Shown: positions 32,354-44,660 of the stretch, piece after piece | Position numbering within the stretch: position 1 is the first letter of the stretch | Layout of the letters: every line of letters starts with the position of its first letter | NCBI GenBank assembly: GCA_013407085.1 | Contig: JACCGJ010010478.1 | Coordinates: 43,539 to 107,538, forward strand | Reading direction: 5' to 3' | DNA: 64,000 nt | Source of the DNA: Atriophallophorus winterbourni | Taxonomy: Eukaryota; Platyhelminthes; Trematoda; Plagiorchiida; Microphallidae | The notes under the pieces: generated by a model | What the model saw: the letters and a program-made list of their open reading frames with translations, nothing else | The model's database searches: none | Told to the model about the DNA's origin: nothing | Program-made: the position numbers and the translations under genes

Positions 32354-33112
32354 AATTCAATTCAATTCAATTCAATTTAATGGTCTAAAAAGCATATAGC
32401 TTTACAAAAACCACAGAAAAATATGGAAATTTACAAATAACATATCTCAGTAAAAACGGGATTTGTTTGCCTACTGAACAGTTCGGGAATCAGGTAAAAA
32501 TCCAAATGATAGAAACTGTTTTCACTCAGAAGAATGGCACATGTATGTCCATGGGGTCGAGATCATTTGATGTGTGAGTTCAAAGTTATTAGGTTGTGGA
32601 ATACATAGTCCCAATGTTCGGATGGGTCGACAGGAATTTGTCTAAGCTGGATTTAAATATGTCCAATTCGGGTGCATGTGCAACATTTGAGGGTAGGTAG
32701 TTCCAAGTGAAACATACACGTACAGAATAAAAATATCTTTGACAGTTCAGTCGCAATTTGGAAATTAGTACCGTGTATACATGACTCCGGCTGGTTCTTG
32801 GTGGTTGTCGTGTGAATAGTGTATTAAGGGGATGGCTGGGGGTATGCAATATGTTAAACATCAGGATCAGATCAACTCTAAGACGTCGGTAAGGAGAGTC
32901 GACGAGGTTGAGGTTTGCAATACGATCTTCGTATTGTTTGTGCTCTAAGCCGCACACGAGCTTCGTGGTCCGATGATAGATTCGCTGCAATACATTGATG
33001 TCTTTCTTCAACCACGGTGACCAAGCCTGAACCGCATACTCCATGGTGGGCCTCAAGTAGGTATTAATTATTCGATGAACAGTCGGCTTCATCTTCATCA
33101 GAGATAAGAATA
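32354..33112 (-). mobile_element. CR1-type LINE 3' fragment with AATTG pentamer tail
   Basis: Minus-strand copy. The plus strand shows (ATTCA)n at 32,354-32,377, i.e. a pentamer 3' tail. Its coding part is the 169-codon frame at 32,589-33,098: NTYLRPTMEYAVQAWSPWLK, RIYHRTTKLVCGL, then RRLRVDLILMF and RYFYSVRVCFTWNYLPS before the stop. It is 5'-truncated at about 33,112. The surviving C-terminal segment is uninterrupted, suggesting a fairly young copy. Confidence 0.85.
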
Positions 33113-33569
33113 TGACAAATTACATGTAAACTTGAGAAACCTGAACTAAGCTTTTGTTATAGTGATCTGGTTCACGACAACTCGATCCGTATAATACAAG
33201 GTTATATAGTGATTGAAAGATTGGTTTCTGCCTTATGTTTATTTAATTGAGAATCCAGGACACCTTCGAGCCGAAAAATGTCAGGCAAAAAACTTAAGAA
33301 TGATCAATTTAGAATGAGTCGACCAACTCCAAATATTGTCTTAGCCCACAGATGGAGCACATTACCATCGTGTCACTGATGCTTTTGCTGTGTCTGTTTC
33401 AAAGAAATGGGCATACGGATCCTGATCAGCTAAAATATTCCCCTTTACCACGAGCTTGTCGTACGCATGTGGTTGGCTCTGCAAAGCAAATAATTTTCGG
33501 CGTCCAACCTAGTCAGACACCTCTTTAGGTTTTGCTCCAGTCATATGAACCACAGTCCCAATCCGACCA
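33113..33569. other. No gene recognised
   Basis: A short match to block E (CTCGATCCGTA near 33,184) is the only familiar string. Confidence 0.4.
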
Positions 33570-33720
33570 TTCGAATATCACATTTCCGCCAAAACTGTCG
33601 TTGTTGTTTTTATGCAATCCGTGTATGCATATTGTGGAAAAGTTTACACCCAGAAATTGCTATCTCACCTGATGAAATTCTCTTCAAAGAAACACTACAA
33701 TTTTATATTGAATAATAATG
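33570..33720 (+). pseudogene. LINE RT C-terminus relic
   Basis: One frame reads FYAIRVCILWKSLHPEIA, then ILFKETLQF and a stop. This is the terminal FF.VRV..WN.LP...FK..L pattern of CR1-like RTs. It is very short, so the family is uncertain. Confidence 0.45.
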
Positions 33721-33952
33721 CGTTGACCCCTCTCACCTAAAACCTTTATTGTTCCCGATTGGCAGACACTTAGAATGAAAAACATTTATCCAAACATTCA
33801 TTTCATACCTACATTTCCCCACTCCATTTCAAACTTGATCTTAGTTCCAATCCTCTTTTAACCTCATGAATGTTGACGCGAAATAATATTTTGATTAAAT
33901 TTTATATGAACATTCATTTGTTTTACAGTACGTTTTTCTTTTCTCCTTAAAA

Positions 33953-34432
33953 TTGAACCCATTCAAATTGCAGGTAAAAATGCGACGTAAAATAATCCAT
34001 CAATCATCATACAACTCCAGTCATCTCGAAAGGACTTGGTTCCAGCCCTGCATGACTGATGTTGAGCTTTTGATTCCGAAAATGTCACTACTTCGTCGCG
34101 ATCGTGATGGAAGATCCGGTGGTGGAGTTGCAGTCTACTATCACGAACGTTTACCGCAGTGTAACTTCATCGATCATCCTGACCTCAGCCTTCCTCATAC
34201 GATGTGGTGTTCAGTAAAACTAGTCAATGGAGATGAATGTACGATCGGCATCATTTACCGCTCGCCATCATCCGAAAGCTCATACAATGATAAGCTCATC
34301 GAATCATTGCAACACATCACAAGATGCCAGACTATGCAATTGCTAATCATTGGCGATTTTATCTCCCGCATCTGTTTTCGAAAGGTGAGCACTCCCTGCA
34401 TTCGTTTGAACATAAATTCAAGGAGGTTATAG
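33953..34432 (+). pseudogene. CR1 endonuclease, N-terminal part
   Basis: The 159-codon frame has ERTWFQP where relatives have TETW, GGGVAVYYHERLP (57-69), GIIYRSPSSE (99-108) and LLIIGDF at the GDLN box (130-136). A frameshift inside that box (about 34,365) moves the rest of the domain into the next frame. Confidence 0.8.
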
Positions 34433-35790
34433 AAATTGCTTCACTACACAATCACGTTAACCAGCCAACTCGCTGGCGGGGTCTTGACCAACCTTCAACC
34501 CTTGACCTTGTCTTAACGCCTGAGGCAACCGCAGTAGAGGGTATACAATACCTGGCACCACTGGGGAAGAGTGATCATGTTGTGCTTTTGTTTGACTATG
34601 TATGTAGTGCGGAACGATTGTGTGAACAGACGAAAGTCATAAGGAAAATACAATTTGAATCCTTAAATATCAGTCTCCGGGATGCACACACTCATGAGTT
34701 TGATTCAATGGATCCTGGCTCATATTACAATTCGTTTCTAAATTATCTCAATTCGAAGATTTACGAAAACTCGATTTTTGTACCACACAAATGCAGCTAC
34801 AATAACCAGTTTGTTATTCGGAGTAGAACGAAGAAATGGTTAGCTGTTAAGCGAGAGTCTTGGGTAACTCATAAGAAGTTTGGTACGGAAGAAACTTGGA
34901 AACGATTCTGTAAGATACGGAATCAAGTCACTACTCTTGTAAGAGAAGATCGCATGCAATTCCAATGGAACTTGCTTAAGAGAATGGAAAAGAATCCTAA
35001 GCTTCTCTACAAGATAGTAAATGAACGATCAAAGATCAAACCAGGTGTATTCTCTGTACTAACACCTCATGGATTGACCCACACTGCCCAAGATACCGCC
35101 GACGCTTTAGCAACGTTTTACTCATTTGTCTTCAATCCCAAGCGTTGTATACCATATCAACTTTCATCAAGTTCACCACATTTCGAATTATTAAGTGAAA
35201 TGACTATCAACGAATACATGGTTGGGCGGGAACTTTGTCGACTAAACGAAAAGAAGTCCCCTGGCGCAGACAAAATTACCCCCGCCGTACTTCGCAGGTG
35301 TCGCGTTGCTTTGACTGCTCCTCTCACTCGCATATTCAATCTCAGCTTAAATGAAGGAAAAATACCACCGCAATGGAAAGCAGGGATGATAACGCCTATT
35401 TATAAAGGCGGTAGCCGTTCAGACACAGCAAACTATAGACCGGTAACGTTACTTCCGGTGATCTCCAAATTAATGGAACGCATTGTGACTGCGCGCATAA
35501 GAGAACATTTTGAAAACCAAAATATTTTGACCGCAGCACAACACGGTTTTCGAAGAGGTCGTTGCTGTTTATCTAACCTTCTTACAACGTTCGAGGATTG
35601 GACCAAGGCACTAGACGAAGGTGAGGCTGTACATGCTTGCTACATCGATATTTCCAAAGCTTTCGATAGAGTCAACCATGACATCTTAATTAAAAAGCTC
35701 GAATCCTATGGAATAACGGGAATATTGCTGAATTGGATAAGGGACTATCTTACTGATAGACACGTCCAAGTTCGCGTTGGCAGCACGTAG
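34366..35790 (+). pseudogene. CR1 endonuclease end and RT N-terminal half
   Basis: Part of a 488-codon frame that is open from 34,324, the longest in the window. It holds DLVLTPEATAVEG (61-73), GKSDHVVL with the endonuclease His (81-88), a long connector, KKSPGADKITP (310-320), NYRPVTLLPVISK (370-382), QHGFRRG (406-412) and CYIDISKAFDRVNH (439-452), which contains the first catalytic Asp. It ends in a TAG soon after VQVRVGS. The first 14 or so codons are the shifted frame upstream of the lesion. Confidence 0.85.
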
Positions 35791-37559
35791 TTCTCGGATT
35801 TGTTATGACTTTTTGTGTGCTTCCTTAACAAAATTACTTCTATAAAAAGTAGTGCGTTATCAACTCCTTGCGAATTTCTGTTAAAAAAACAGCATTTTTC
35901 ACAAAGGTCATGCAGTATATGCAATGATTATGTAGTTTGTTTTCTTATCGTTTTTGTTTTTCATTATATCTGCAACAATGAATCAATGAATGTGAAATCC
36001 GCTGCCAAAAAATGTTATTTTCGTATTTTAATCAAGTTTCGACATTTATGGCTGAAAAGCATTTTGACAGTAATCTCCAACAATATTTTGATATTTTTTA
36101 CCATCCGACCCGATGAACATTTTTGTGGGTCTTGTAAGGCATAGCTTTTTACCCGCAGATCATATTTCAATGAATCTTTGAATAAACTATGTAATATCAC
36201 GATGTCTAGTTTTAAATACAAATTATAGACGTCTATATGATTTGAGTTGGTCCTCATGACTCAGTGAATGCAAACATATCCCTAAACATGGGTCGTCTAG
36301 CGTATAATTTTTTGGGTAGAGAAATTAAGACTAGATGGTTTGAATGGTGGTCATTCAATGTATCGAGACAAATCTTATCTAGCGAGAGGATGAGGATACG
36401 CTGTAGGTTGATAAACAACATTCCTATAAACAGTGACATCAAACTGTCAATATGTTGGGAGACTGTGAGTCTGTTTTTCGTGGTTACAATGAATATACCT
36501 CAGTTAAAATTTATAAATATGATTATCTTATGAAATAATCTTTCACCGCTATCGTAGCGGCAGTGGTACAGAAATCGGAAATGGAAGCAAGCGAACATCT
36601 GGGCACTTATCGCAACACTCCGGTCATCGGTCCAATATTAACCGTGTTAGCGCCCCGCGTTGCACGTACGCACATAGTTAGTCTCTCGGTTTTATTTATG
36701 AGGTCAGCATGTCATACGCTATACGCGTTCACCCACGATTCTCTTAGCACATGAGAAGTCAAAGGCGTTCTCTACGCACAAGTAACAAAATGCAAACCTT
36801 ACATTTTGGTGCTCACATCCACATCACTTACACATATAATCAAAATAAACAACCACAACACTGATCCTCGAACATGTCTGTCCCGGGTGCCACTTCGATC
36901 TAATTCGACAGTTGATTTCGTGCCAGCAGGTACACTTCAAGCCCTCGCCACGCATTGCTCGTTTGACCGGCATCGACGAGTTGCATATCGTTCGATTGCG
37001 ACTGACATTGTCTATCATCTCATATTTTTAAAGATTTTGTCCATCGAACCGCTCGAATGCAATTGATGCGAAACCAGAAATATTAGGAGTTCACAATTGT
37101 CACAATTGTCGAACGTTTCGGCGCTTCATGATCTTGGGTTGTGTCAAAATGTAAAGTTCTGCATATCTTTCGAAAGCTTGTGATTACCACCCACTTAGCA
37201 CTTCCACAATGTCACTGTAATTTTACTGCTCAGCCGGTTTATTGGTGTTTGATAGATCTCAGAGTTTGGGACATGTCTTTCGCCCATATCTGATTTGGTC
37301 TGAAATACATGACGAATAATACGGAAATATATTCCAAGTGGGTTTTTCGTTCACGGGACACAATATTTTTTGCGGCGGATTGGCCGAACGATTATGCAGT
37401 TTTCGTGAGGTTTTCCGATAGTATTGCTTTAACAAAAAGAACTGATTTATTGTTGTGAGGAGGCACTGTTCTAACGAACAAAAAACAAGCCAAATCATTA
37501 ATTGGCCGGAGATTGGACACCACAATTGGTCAATCAAAATCAGTTTGGACATTGCTTAA
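35791..37559. other. No gene recognised; divergent hammerhead-repeat scrap near 36,800
   Basis: Not collinear with the other units. A minus-strand scrap at 36,805-36,840 (GTGTAAGTGATGTGGATGTG) resembles the region after the GUA hammerhead. Otherwise nothing is identified. Confidence 0.45.
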
Positions 37560-37712
37560 TGTTTACAATCATAATTGACATATTGTCGATCAACATTCTC
37601 GAAACATCGATTTTATATGTTATAAAAGTAGTGTTCACTCTGATGTAATTGATCGCGCAATTGTGTAAATAAATCGTTATTCGACGATCGAGTGGCTTGT
37701 CGATAATCTACG
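37560..37712 (+). repeat. Possible solo LTR
   Basis: Begins TGTTTACAA, has TATAAAAG (37,620-37,627), an AATAAA signal (37,669) and ends shortly before a GTCGGCGATTTGG string that might be a primer-site remnant. There is no second LTR and no clear target duplication, so this is a weak call. Confidence 0.25.
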
Positions 37713-37719
37713 TCGGCGA

Positions 37720-37765
37720 TTTGGAGAGAACTTGCTCTTGAGAGGCATTTTGTAGAGCGTCGTCT
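37720..37765 (+). mobile_element. RTE scrap
   Basis: About 45 bp matching the GAACTTGCTCTTGA ... GCGTCGTCTGC part of the RTE family, internally deleted. Confidence 0.5.
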
Positions 37766-38330
37766 GCTGACCTATATTTTGTTATCTAGTCCATCCTAGA
37801 CTCTCCGGTGAGTTTCAGAGGCCGTTAAGATTTTTGTTCCTCTGCGATGCAGCTTTACGAAATGGCAATAGCGCTATGAGTAATCGTGGCCATGAGGTAA
37901 TCAGATGTCGTGTTGTAGGACGCAGGAATTTATTCGTGATTATTGTACACACTCCACCAACCGTTGAATTGAAATTTTCAACTTTGAACATTCAACATTT
38001 TAACACATAAACGTTTTGGCTTCTAAACAGATTTTTAGCACCTGAGTGTGATAATCACAAAATGAGTGTAATGAGAATCCGCATTAAATATTTGTTAAAT
38101 GCGTATGTTCACACGGAAAATGATTTATATGTTTACACGCGTTAATATTTCGAAATATCCAATTGTTGTATTGCAGAAATAAAACGGTCGTTAATTCTGG
38201 GTGAATTAACATTGTATGCCATTTTTGAAAGCGGGTTTGGCAAAGGTTTCACTTCTGACAAAGAAGCTCCGTCAGCCCGAGGGAAAATGGTCAGCGCACT
38301 GAACGTGACAAAATAAAATTCCGCACAACA
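37766..38330. other. No gene recognised
   Basis: Spacer up to the start of unit 2. Confidence 0.4.
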
Positions 38331-38967
38331 TCACCGTTATCGCATTAACGCTGAGCAGACTAAAGCTAGTAAGTAAAGGTTGCTACGCAAAAAGGCATGA
38401 TCAGGACCATATTTCGATTTGCCTAACCTGGTGACTCACATCTGTAAACGTGCACCACTAATGATGTTAATTTTAAACATTGTTTTGAAAAAGATTCTAA
38501 TTAACTCTCTAGTTTACTTTGAATATTAGCTACTTAAGTTCGCATCATTGATGAGCGCCAGATTGCGGAGATCTCTGTTCAATCCACCATAGGTGCCACA
38601 AGTAGACCTGCCTTATAAACCTCGAGAGGTGGGACATTAAGTTGCTCACTATACGGTTAATACCGCGTCTTAGCACTTCCATATTGTCTAAGTCAACCCC
38701 GTCACCTGTATCTCATACAATCTCTCCCAAGACTGAATCACGAATTGATATTCCCACGCATATCAAGGTCGCCTTTGTTCGTGCTTCTGATTTTCTTTCC
38801 ATTATGTGTTCACGGACGGTTCTACATGAAACAATCACGTGTGCTTATCGCGAGTATGTGGCCGAAAGAAGGCGCGCGCGCGCACACAGTCTAAATAAAC
38901 TAACCAATCCAATTGTTGTTGAGTATCAAAATATCGATTGGTACGTGGATGTATGTGCTCACCCGAA

Positions 38968-39364
38968 CATAGATGAAGAAGAAGAAAATGACTTTATTCG
39001 TTTAGACGAATTTTCAGCAATACATTAATTTCTCCACAAAATACAAATATGATAAAATGTATACAGTGCAGCACCATGAAATTATACTTGGGATAATAAA
39101 GTGTCCGGTTACAATAGGCTAGACAAATGTGAGGGTAATTAGAAGAATAAAAATTGAAAAATAACTGGAACATCTCAGCGTCATTTAGAAAATTGTCAAG
39201 CGCTTCTTTAACTCCGTAACAGCTTTCGACTGATGAATCATGTATCGAGCCAAGTATGGAACAAAAGAGTTTCTAAATTTATTAGTTCTCGAATAAGGAA
39301 TAATATAGGAACTTCGGGTGGAGGAAAAGGATTCACGATAAGCAAGGCTTTTGTTCAATGGATG
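38968..39364 (-). mobile_element. LINE 3' fragment, minus strand (unit 2)
   Basis: Partner of 6,336-6,725, with the same hairpin and GAA/TTC tail (38,968-39,010). The C-terminal coding part is base-for-base identical to unit 1 over the conserved patch. Confidence 0.6.
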
Positions 39365-40199
39365 TGAACAATCAAAAGAAATAGTTGCGGTAAACCTGTT
39401 GCATTAACGAAAGTGACGATCAACAATAGTGTCTCGAATGTCATCCGTGGGAACACAGCTCAATCTTGAGATGAGAACGGCGGTCTTGCCATTTTCTCTC
39501 AAACTTATCTCCAATATTTGGATTTGATAGCTACGCTTAATACGCAAAGTCCCACTTACCTTCTGCTTTCAAAAATTATACAACTAATCGATGATCTTAA
39601 CATGGATTATTTGAGCCCTCCTTCTAAATTCCTTTATTCGCGTCTACGGCTTGTTTAATGACGTGGCTGCATAATCTTAAATATGAAGGTAGCATTTATT
39701 TAAATTTTATACCTAAATCATTTGGTATTATGGAGCTAGTTGATTATTTTAACATCAATCTTGAACCTTTAGTGGAGTAAATATACTAAAAACTGCTTGA
39801 AGCTTAAGTGATTAACGAAAATCTGTCTGGTTTTGCGTAGATATGTGACCCGGAATGTTTAACTTACTTGATGAGTTGAAACTACTCATTAGTAACATAT
39901 CAATCAAAATATTTACGGGGTTTACTGACACTCAATCCGTGAAAGCAGCTTACACAACCTTCGCTTGCCACGAATCAGTGATAATCGATTGGGGTTTGCA
40001 ATTTTTTTATAATATACATCATGACGTGAATTCTTTGACCTTTCGGATTCCTTCTTAACGTCGGGCACGATAACATGTTCCCCTTTTTTGTTTCACTAAA
40101 GACAATGTAACTTGCAAAGAGCTGTTCACGCTCCGATTGCAAGAGTAATTCAACTAAAAGTGGTCTTGGAGAGTGGCTCGACTAACTTCTGTCCCCCTT
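39365..40199. other. No gene recognised
   Basis: Continues the identical patch to 39,653, then diverges. The 67-codon frame at 39,855 is shorter than its unit 1 partner because of a new stop. Confidence 0.45.
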
Positions 40200-40409
40200 T
40201 CACATGCCAACACGATGAACACGCTTTATTGGCGTATCTGGTCTCATGCCAAACTTACGGAGCAGATTTCGTATACAACTGTGTTCGAGCGACTTACACG
40301 TTTTGGCTTCGCGTATATAGGGTTGATCCTGATTCCGCACTAGGATGGTACAATATTTATCCCGTATTCCCTGACGAGCCGATTTGAGTTGCTTCAGATC
40401 CTTAGACAA
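40200..40409 (-). pseudogene. LINE ORF1-like fragment (unit 2)
   Basis: The 69-codon frame has DQPYIREAKTCKS, then GMRPDTPIKRVHRVG. It aligns with ORF1 of the element at 53,787 (KPFIRESKARKES ... GMRPTTPLKRVHRVG). It is the relic of an ORF1 nucleic-acid-binding protein and ends where the similarity ends. Confidence 0.6.
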
Positions 40410-40440
40410 ATTATCGAGGCTCGAAACGACAGTATTTAGC

Positions 40441-40466
40441 GAGCACCATGTTATAACATGGTGCTC
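40441..40466. repeat. Perfect 26 bp palindrome, unit 2 only
   Basis: GAGCACCATGTTA is followed at once by its exact reverse complement. Unit 1 (near 7,804) has only the first arm plus TAAC, so unit 2 carries about nine extra bases that complete the palindrome. Confidence 0.85.
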
Positions 40467-40626
40467 CCGATGCTAGAAAAAGGAAAAACAGTTTCGCTTT
40501 ACCCACACGGTGAGAGGTTAGCAAAAGTAAAAATCGTGTATAGTAATAAAAAAACAAAAAAACTCAAGCCTTTAATTGATTTACGGGATAACGCCAAAAG
40601 GTGATCTACCGAAGCTTGCATAGCAA

Positions 40627-40851
40627 TTAGGGAGAGAATTCTTGAAAAAACTTACTCCAATTGCGATCCAAACCCTGCTTAAAACTCGAGACGGTACTGC
40701 AGGATATAAGTTCTTCTGGATGAATGTTCCAGAAGTTTACAACCCTAAGGCTGAAAAAGTGATTCCTGGAGTCGACATCCATTCGCGATTTTGTTTCTCC
40801 AACAGATTTATTGCCCGTGGATGGACGAGGGGTGGTTGACGCTGTAAGCAT
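40627..40851 (-). pseudogene. CR1-type RT C-terminus (unit 2)
   Basis: Partner of 7,976-8,227: NHFFSLRVVNFWNIHPEE and SFKQGLDRNW. The match to the family consensus is slightly better here (RVVNFWN) than in unit 1 (GVVKFWN). Confidence 0.65.
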
Positions 40852-40959
40852 TTCGGTGTTAGTCGGTTTCGTTGGCTTTCGTGTAGACAGAAAATCTGCT
40901 CGTTCGTTGATGCTGCTCGATGGCTGTATGTTTGTGCCACGTTTTGAGGATTTTTTGTA

Positions 40960-42250
40960 TGTGGGGCGGACATCTCCTTGCGTCCTCGACCACTATACAA
41001 GGATGCTCAGACTCGTTATTTCGTTCCACTCAGGCATGAAAGGCTCAGTCCAATTTAACGGTTGCAGTTCAGAAGCATTCGAAATTCGCCGAGGCGTCAA
41101 ACAAGTGTGTGTTATTGCTCCCACGCTGTTCGGCATTTTCTTTGCTCTGCTTCTGAAGCACGCTTTTAGGACGAGAACAGCAGGCATTTTCATACGCACG
41201 CGAAGTGATGGTAAGCTGTTCAACCTGAACCGGTTGCGAGCACAAACCAAAGTACGGGTTGTGCTAATCCGTGAACTGCTGTCGGCCGACGATACAGACT
41301 TTATTGCTCACTCCCAAACGCACCTCCAGACTCTGATGGACTGTTTTTCGTCGGAGTGCAAAGACTTTGGGCTAACAATCAGCATGATCGAGACCAAAGT
41401 CCTTGGTCAAGGGACTGTATCGCCTCCCATCATAACTGTTGGAAACTGTCAGCTTGAATCAGTACATCAGTTCACATACCTCGGCACAACCATTGCGGAT
41501 AACCTCTCGCTAGACACGAAGATTGATAAGCGGATTGGCAGAGCAGCTGTCATTTTGTCCCGATTTAACTCTCGTGTTCGGGTAACCGCAAGCTGACTGT
41601 AAAGACAAAGATGATGGTATACAGCGTGTGCGCACTAAATGCTTTACTGTACAGCAGTGAAAACTGGACCACCCACGCAAGACACGAAATGAAGCCGAAT
41701 GCTTTCCATCTACGAAACATCCGTCGTATATTGAACACATCGTGGATGGGCAGAGTGACTAACGCCGAATTGCTTTCAAAAGCTGGTCCACAGAGCATGT
41801 TCAGCCTATTACGTCAGCGCCGCCTGGGAAGGCTTGGTCATGCCAACAGAATAGAAAATGGTCATATTCCAAAAGATCTACTCTATGGTGAGTTGCAATT
41901 TGGAAGTCGGCTATTGGGCATACCGCATTGCGGTACAAAGAAGTTTGCAAAAGAGATATGAAAGCTCTTGGCATTGACCCCGCGAGTTGGGAAGAACTTG
42001 CTCTTGACCGCTCACATTGGAGGCATTGTGTCTGCAAGCTGAGAAGGAGCAGATACAGACGAAAGCAGATCACGCCGCCAGCGTGCAACTGATGCAAACA
42101 ACCGAGTTCTGACTTTCGTTGCCAGCACTGCTGGAGAGATTGTTCCTTACGAATTGGACTCTTCAGTCATTCCAAAACCTGCAGAGCATGAACATTCACG
42201 TGATTGTAACGTACATCCATGGTCGACATCGGCCGAAGTAGCACAACAAC
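40960..42250 (+). mobile_element. RTE-type LINE, 5'-truncated, unit 2 copy
   Basis: Partner of 8,310-9,602. RT blocks in the 261-codon frame (40,811-41,596): LRLVISFHSGMK, IRRGVKQVCVIAPTLFG, LLSADDTDF (catalytic box altered from FADD) and FTYLGTTIADN. The post-RT part follows from 41,611 with MVYSVCALNALLYSSENWTT. A one-base deletion near 41,930 (CGCATTGCGG) adds a private frameshift. The 3' end is ACAACAAC at 42,243-42,250. Confidence 0.8.
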
Positions 42251-42261
42251 TTGTGTTTGGA

Positions 42262-42680
42262 CAAATGTGACTGAACGGGGTTGGTCGTACCCCCCTTAAC
42301 AAAAAGTGGTATACATGCTTTACTTGTTTACCTTTCCTCTTTTGTTTCAAGCGCATGCATATCATGATTTTACTTTCCATATCCGATGAGTGCAAACAGC
42401 TGAAATCTGTCTGTGTGAGTGTCTGTGACGGAAATGCATGCAAATGTGCATTTTGGTTCGTGGTTATGTGTTTAACCAAATTAGACATTTGTTTGGACAC
42501 GTGCTTGAACAGGTTGGTCGTACGAACGTTATCCAACAGTGGCATACAATCGCTACTTGTTTATCACTCCTCCAGTATTTCAGGCTCATGCGTATTCTGA
42601 TTTTCTTAGCCGTATCTTTTGAGTGCAAACTGTAAGAAACTGATCGTGTGGTGTGCGTGACGGAAATGTATGCAAATGAC
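42262..42680 (+). mobile_element. Old hammerhead-type repeat, two degenerate units (unit 2)
   Basis: Partner of 9,610-10,040 with the same broken cores (CCGATGA near 42,393). Confidence 0.65.
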
Positions 42681-44264
42681 AATTTGATCCCGAGGATTCA
42701 CAATAGAAGTACTTGACATGTTGTTTGATCTCACTGGAGCTCATACTCACTATTTATTCTGTGCCTCGTTTGGTACGCGAACCGCTGAATATCACTATTG
42801 TATTCCCGGGCCTTGAACACTTGGCTACCTTCCAGGGTTCTACTGAATGCAATTAAGCATTCATGGGTATTTCTCAAGACAAGCACATTTGTGTAGCTTC
42901 GTCTGCCGACCAATATTAAATAAACCAAAATGGTCCCCTTTCCGATCCCAGCTCAGGGTCAGGAATTATCAGCTTTACCGAAATACTTTTAACTATTTTG
43001 CACTCCAAAGCGTTCTTATTAAACCATCACATCTAATCCCAGTCTTGGATTGAAAAACCAAATTTGTAAGCAGATGATTTTCTTATAAAGTGTGATGCGT
43101 ATTTTGTGAATGTAATGAATTTGCGATCGTTTTTGCTTCGTAAACAATGCTCAATGCGCAGCGGATTTCAGTACCTGTTGGTTGAAAAAGTCGAAGAGAT
43201 GGGACAAAAATACGAATTAATCCGGGTTCCTAATTTGATGAAATTGAAAAAGCATCGTGAATGTTCGGAATTATTTTTCACATTTTTTTACTCACGTGGC
43301 AATTATTCTTCGAGACGATTCCTGTGTGTGTGAGGATGACCCATATGCAATTTGAGAAAATGTTTCATTATATTAACTAGTTCATATATGCTGAAAAAAG
43401 CTGTACTAGCCATACATGGGAACAGAATTTGAATATTTAGGATATCATTTTTCATTATGACAAATTGTGTAGGTGCGTAGTGCACTCGCGATGGGTGTTA
43501 TTCACGAGCTCTCGAATTATGTGCAGAACTCTAGCCTCCGACACAACACAACAGCATGAAGTGCAGAATAGTCAAACGACGACAAATGCGAATTTGTAAT
43601 ATTGTATTGGGTTCCGGCGGATTCCAGTTGAACATTTCTTGTGACAACATCGTGAGTATGACATGATGGACTACATCAGCCACAATTGAAGTGTATGCAT
43701 TCGTTGATTTCGGCCCAACGAGCTCAGCGTGTGAAGGGCTTGAATTGTACCGGTTGACAGGAAATCGATTGACACAATGAGATCGAATTAACAACCGGGT
43801 CCTGCTTGCGTGAGGATGGATTTTTTATTTGGCAATATAATGTAGGCGAGTGTTTCCTTATTTTTACAAAGCGGAAAAACGCCTTTCTCCAATCGGCGTC
43901 TCTTATGTTGTGGGACTCGTGAGCGAACGCCATTAGCGTTGGACAGGTTGACCTCATGGGAAAGTCAAGACAAAACCGTGGCGTGCTACGATTTTATTGT
44001 TGGAAAAATGAAATTGAAAGTCGATAATTGGTCAGGTGTTCGGCTATATGTTGAGCTGAATTGCCAGCCTGTCTCTACCCCAGACGCTACACTTTTATAC
44101 TGTTTCGAAGCTTGAAATCAGCCGAAGCATTCAGATTTTATTTAATAATTAGCTCATCGATTTATCTTTTTCTCTGGTCATATATTTAAATATGTCTGAA
44201 TGACATAAACTTATTTTGTTGGAAGCATATTTTGAACAGGAATATGCAAAATTATTTTAATTTT
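42681..44264. other. No gene recognised
   Basis: A 75-codon frame at 43,106-43,333 is open here but frameshifted in unit 1 (10,470-10,640). It has no known motif. Confidence 0.45.
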
Positions 44265-44660
44265 AAAACGTTTACTTGCACGTCACTTGTACAAAGTGTT
44301 CCTACAACGAACCCCGATGTTAAACTGCAGAATCACACATTATTTTCTTACCAAACATTCATTGTGCTTATAAACGACCAGGCTCTTCATTTACACACCA
44401 GAACCGGTATCATTGTTTATGGACAGTAAGATAAGTCTCAGTGAAATTTTACACAGTGGTAAAGTGATAAACAGAGGTTACTTTAATGCCACTGTTGAAA
44501 AGCAACCCTCTATAAATGATTCCTGGCGAAGCACGCAGTGCGCTTATAAACGACCATATATCGTGGTGTTCGCAACCCTATCCCTTACAAAGCACAACCG
44601 GTTTTTGGCAGTATTTTCGTCATTCGATGAGGAGAGTGAGCCTTTAATTAGGGATAAATT
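44265..44660 (-). mobile_element. Very old hammerhead-type repeat pair (unit 2)
   Basis: Partner of 11,630-12,010. The CCTACAACGAACC box and relics of the ribozyme arms near 44,400 and 44,620 are visible. Confidence 0.5.

Larger units (their letters stand above)
33953..35790 (+). mobile_element. CR1-type LINE, endonuclease plus half of RT, 3'-truncated
   Basis: It begins inside the endonuclease and stops abruptly after the VQVRVGS block of the RT, before motif B. It therefore lacks the catalytic FADD box, the C-terminal region and the 3' tail. A lost 3' end is unusual for LINEs, which truncate at the 5' end, so a later deletion or rearrangement removed it. Confidence 0.85.

Noticed and set aside
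33953..35790. Possibly active CR1
   Set aside because: Frameshift in the GDLN box and loss of motif B, the FADD box and the whole 3' end.
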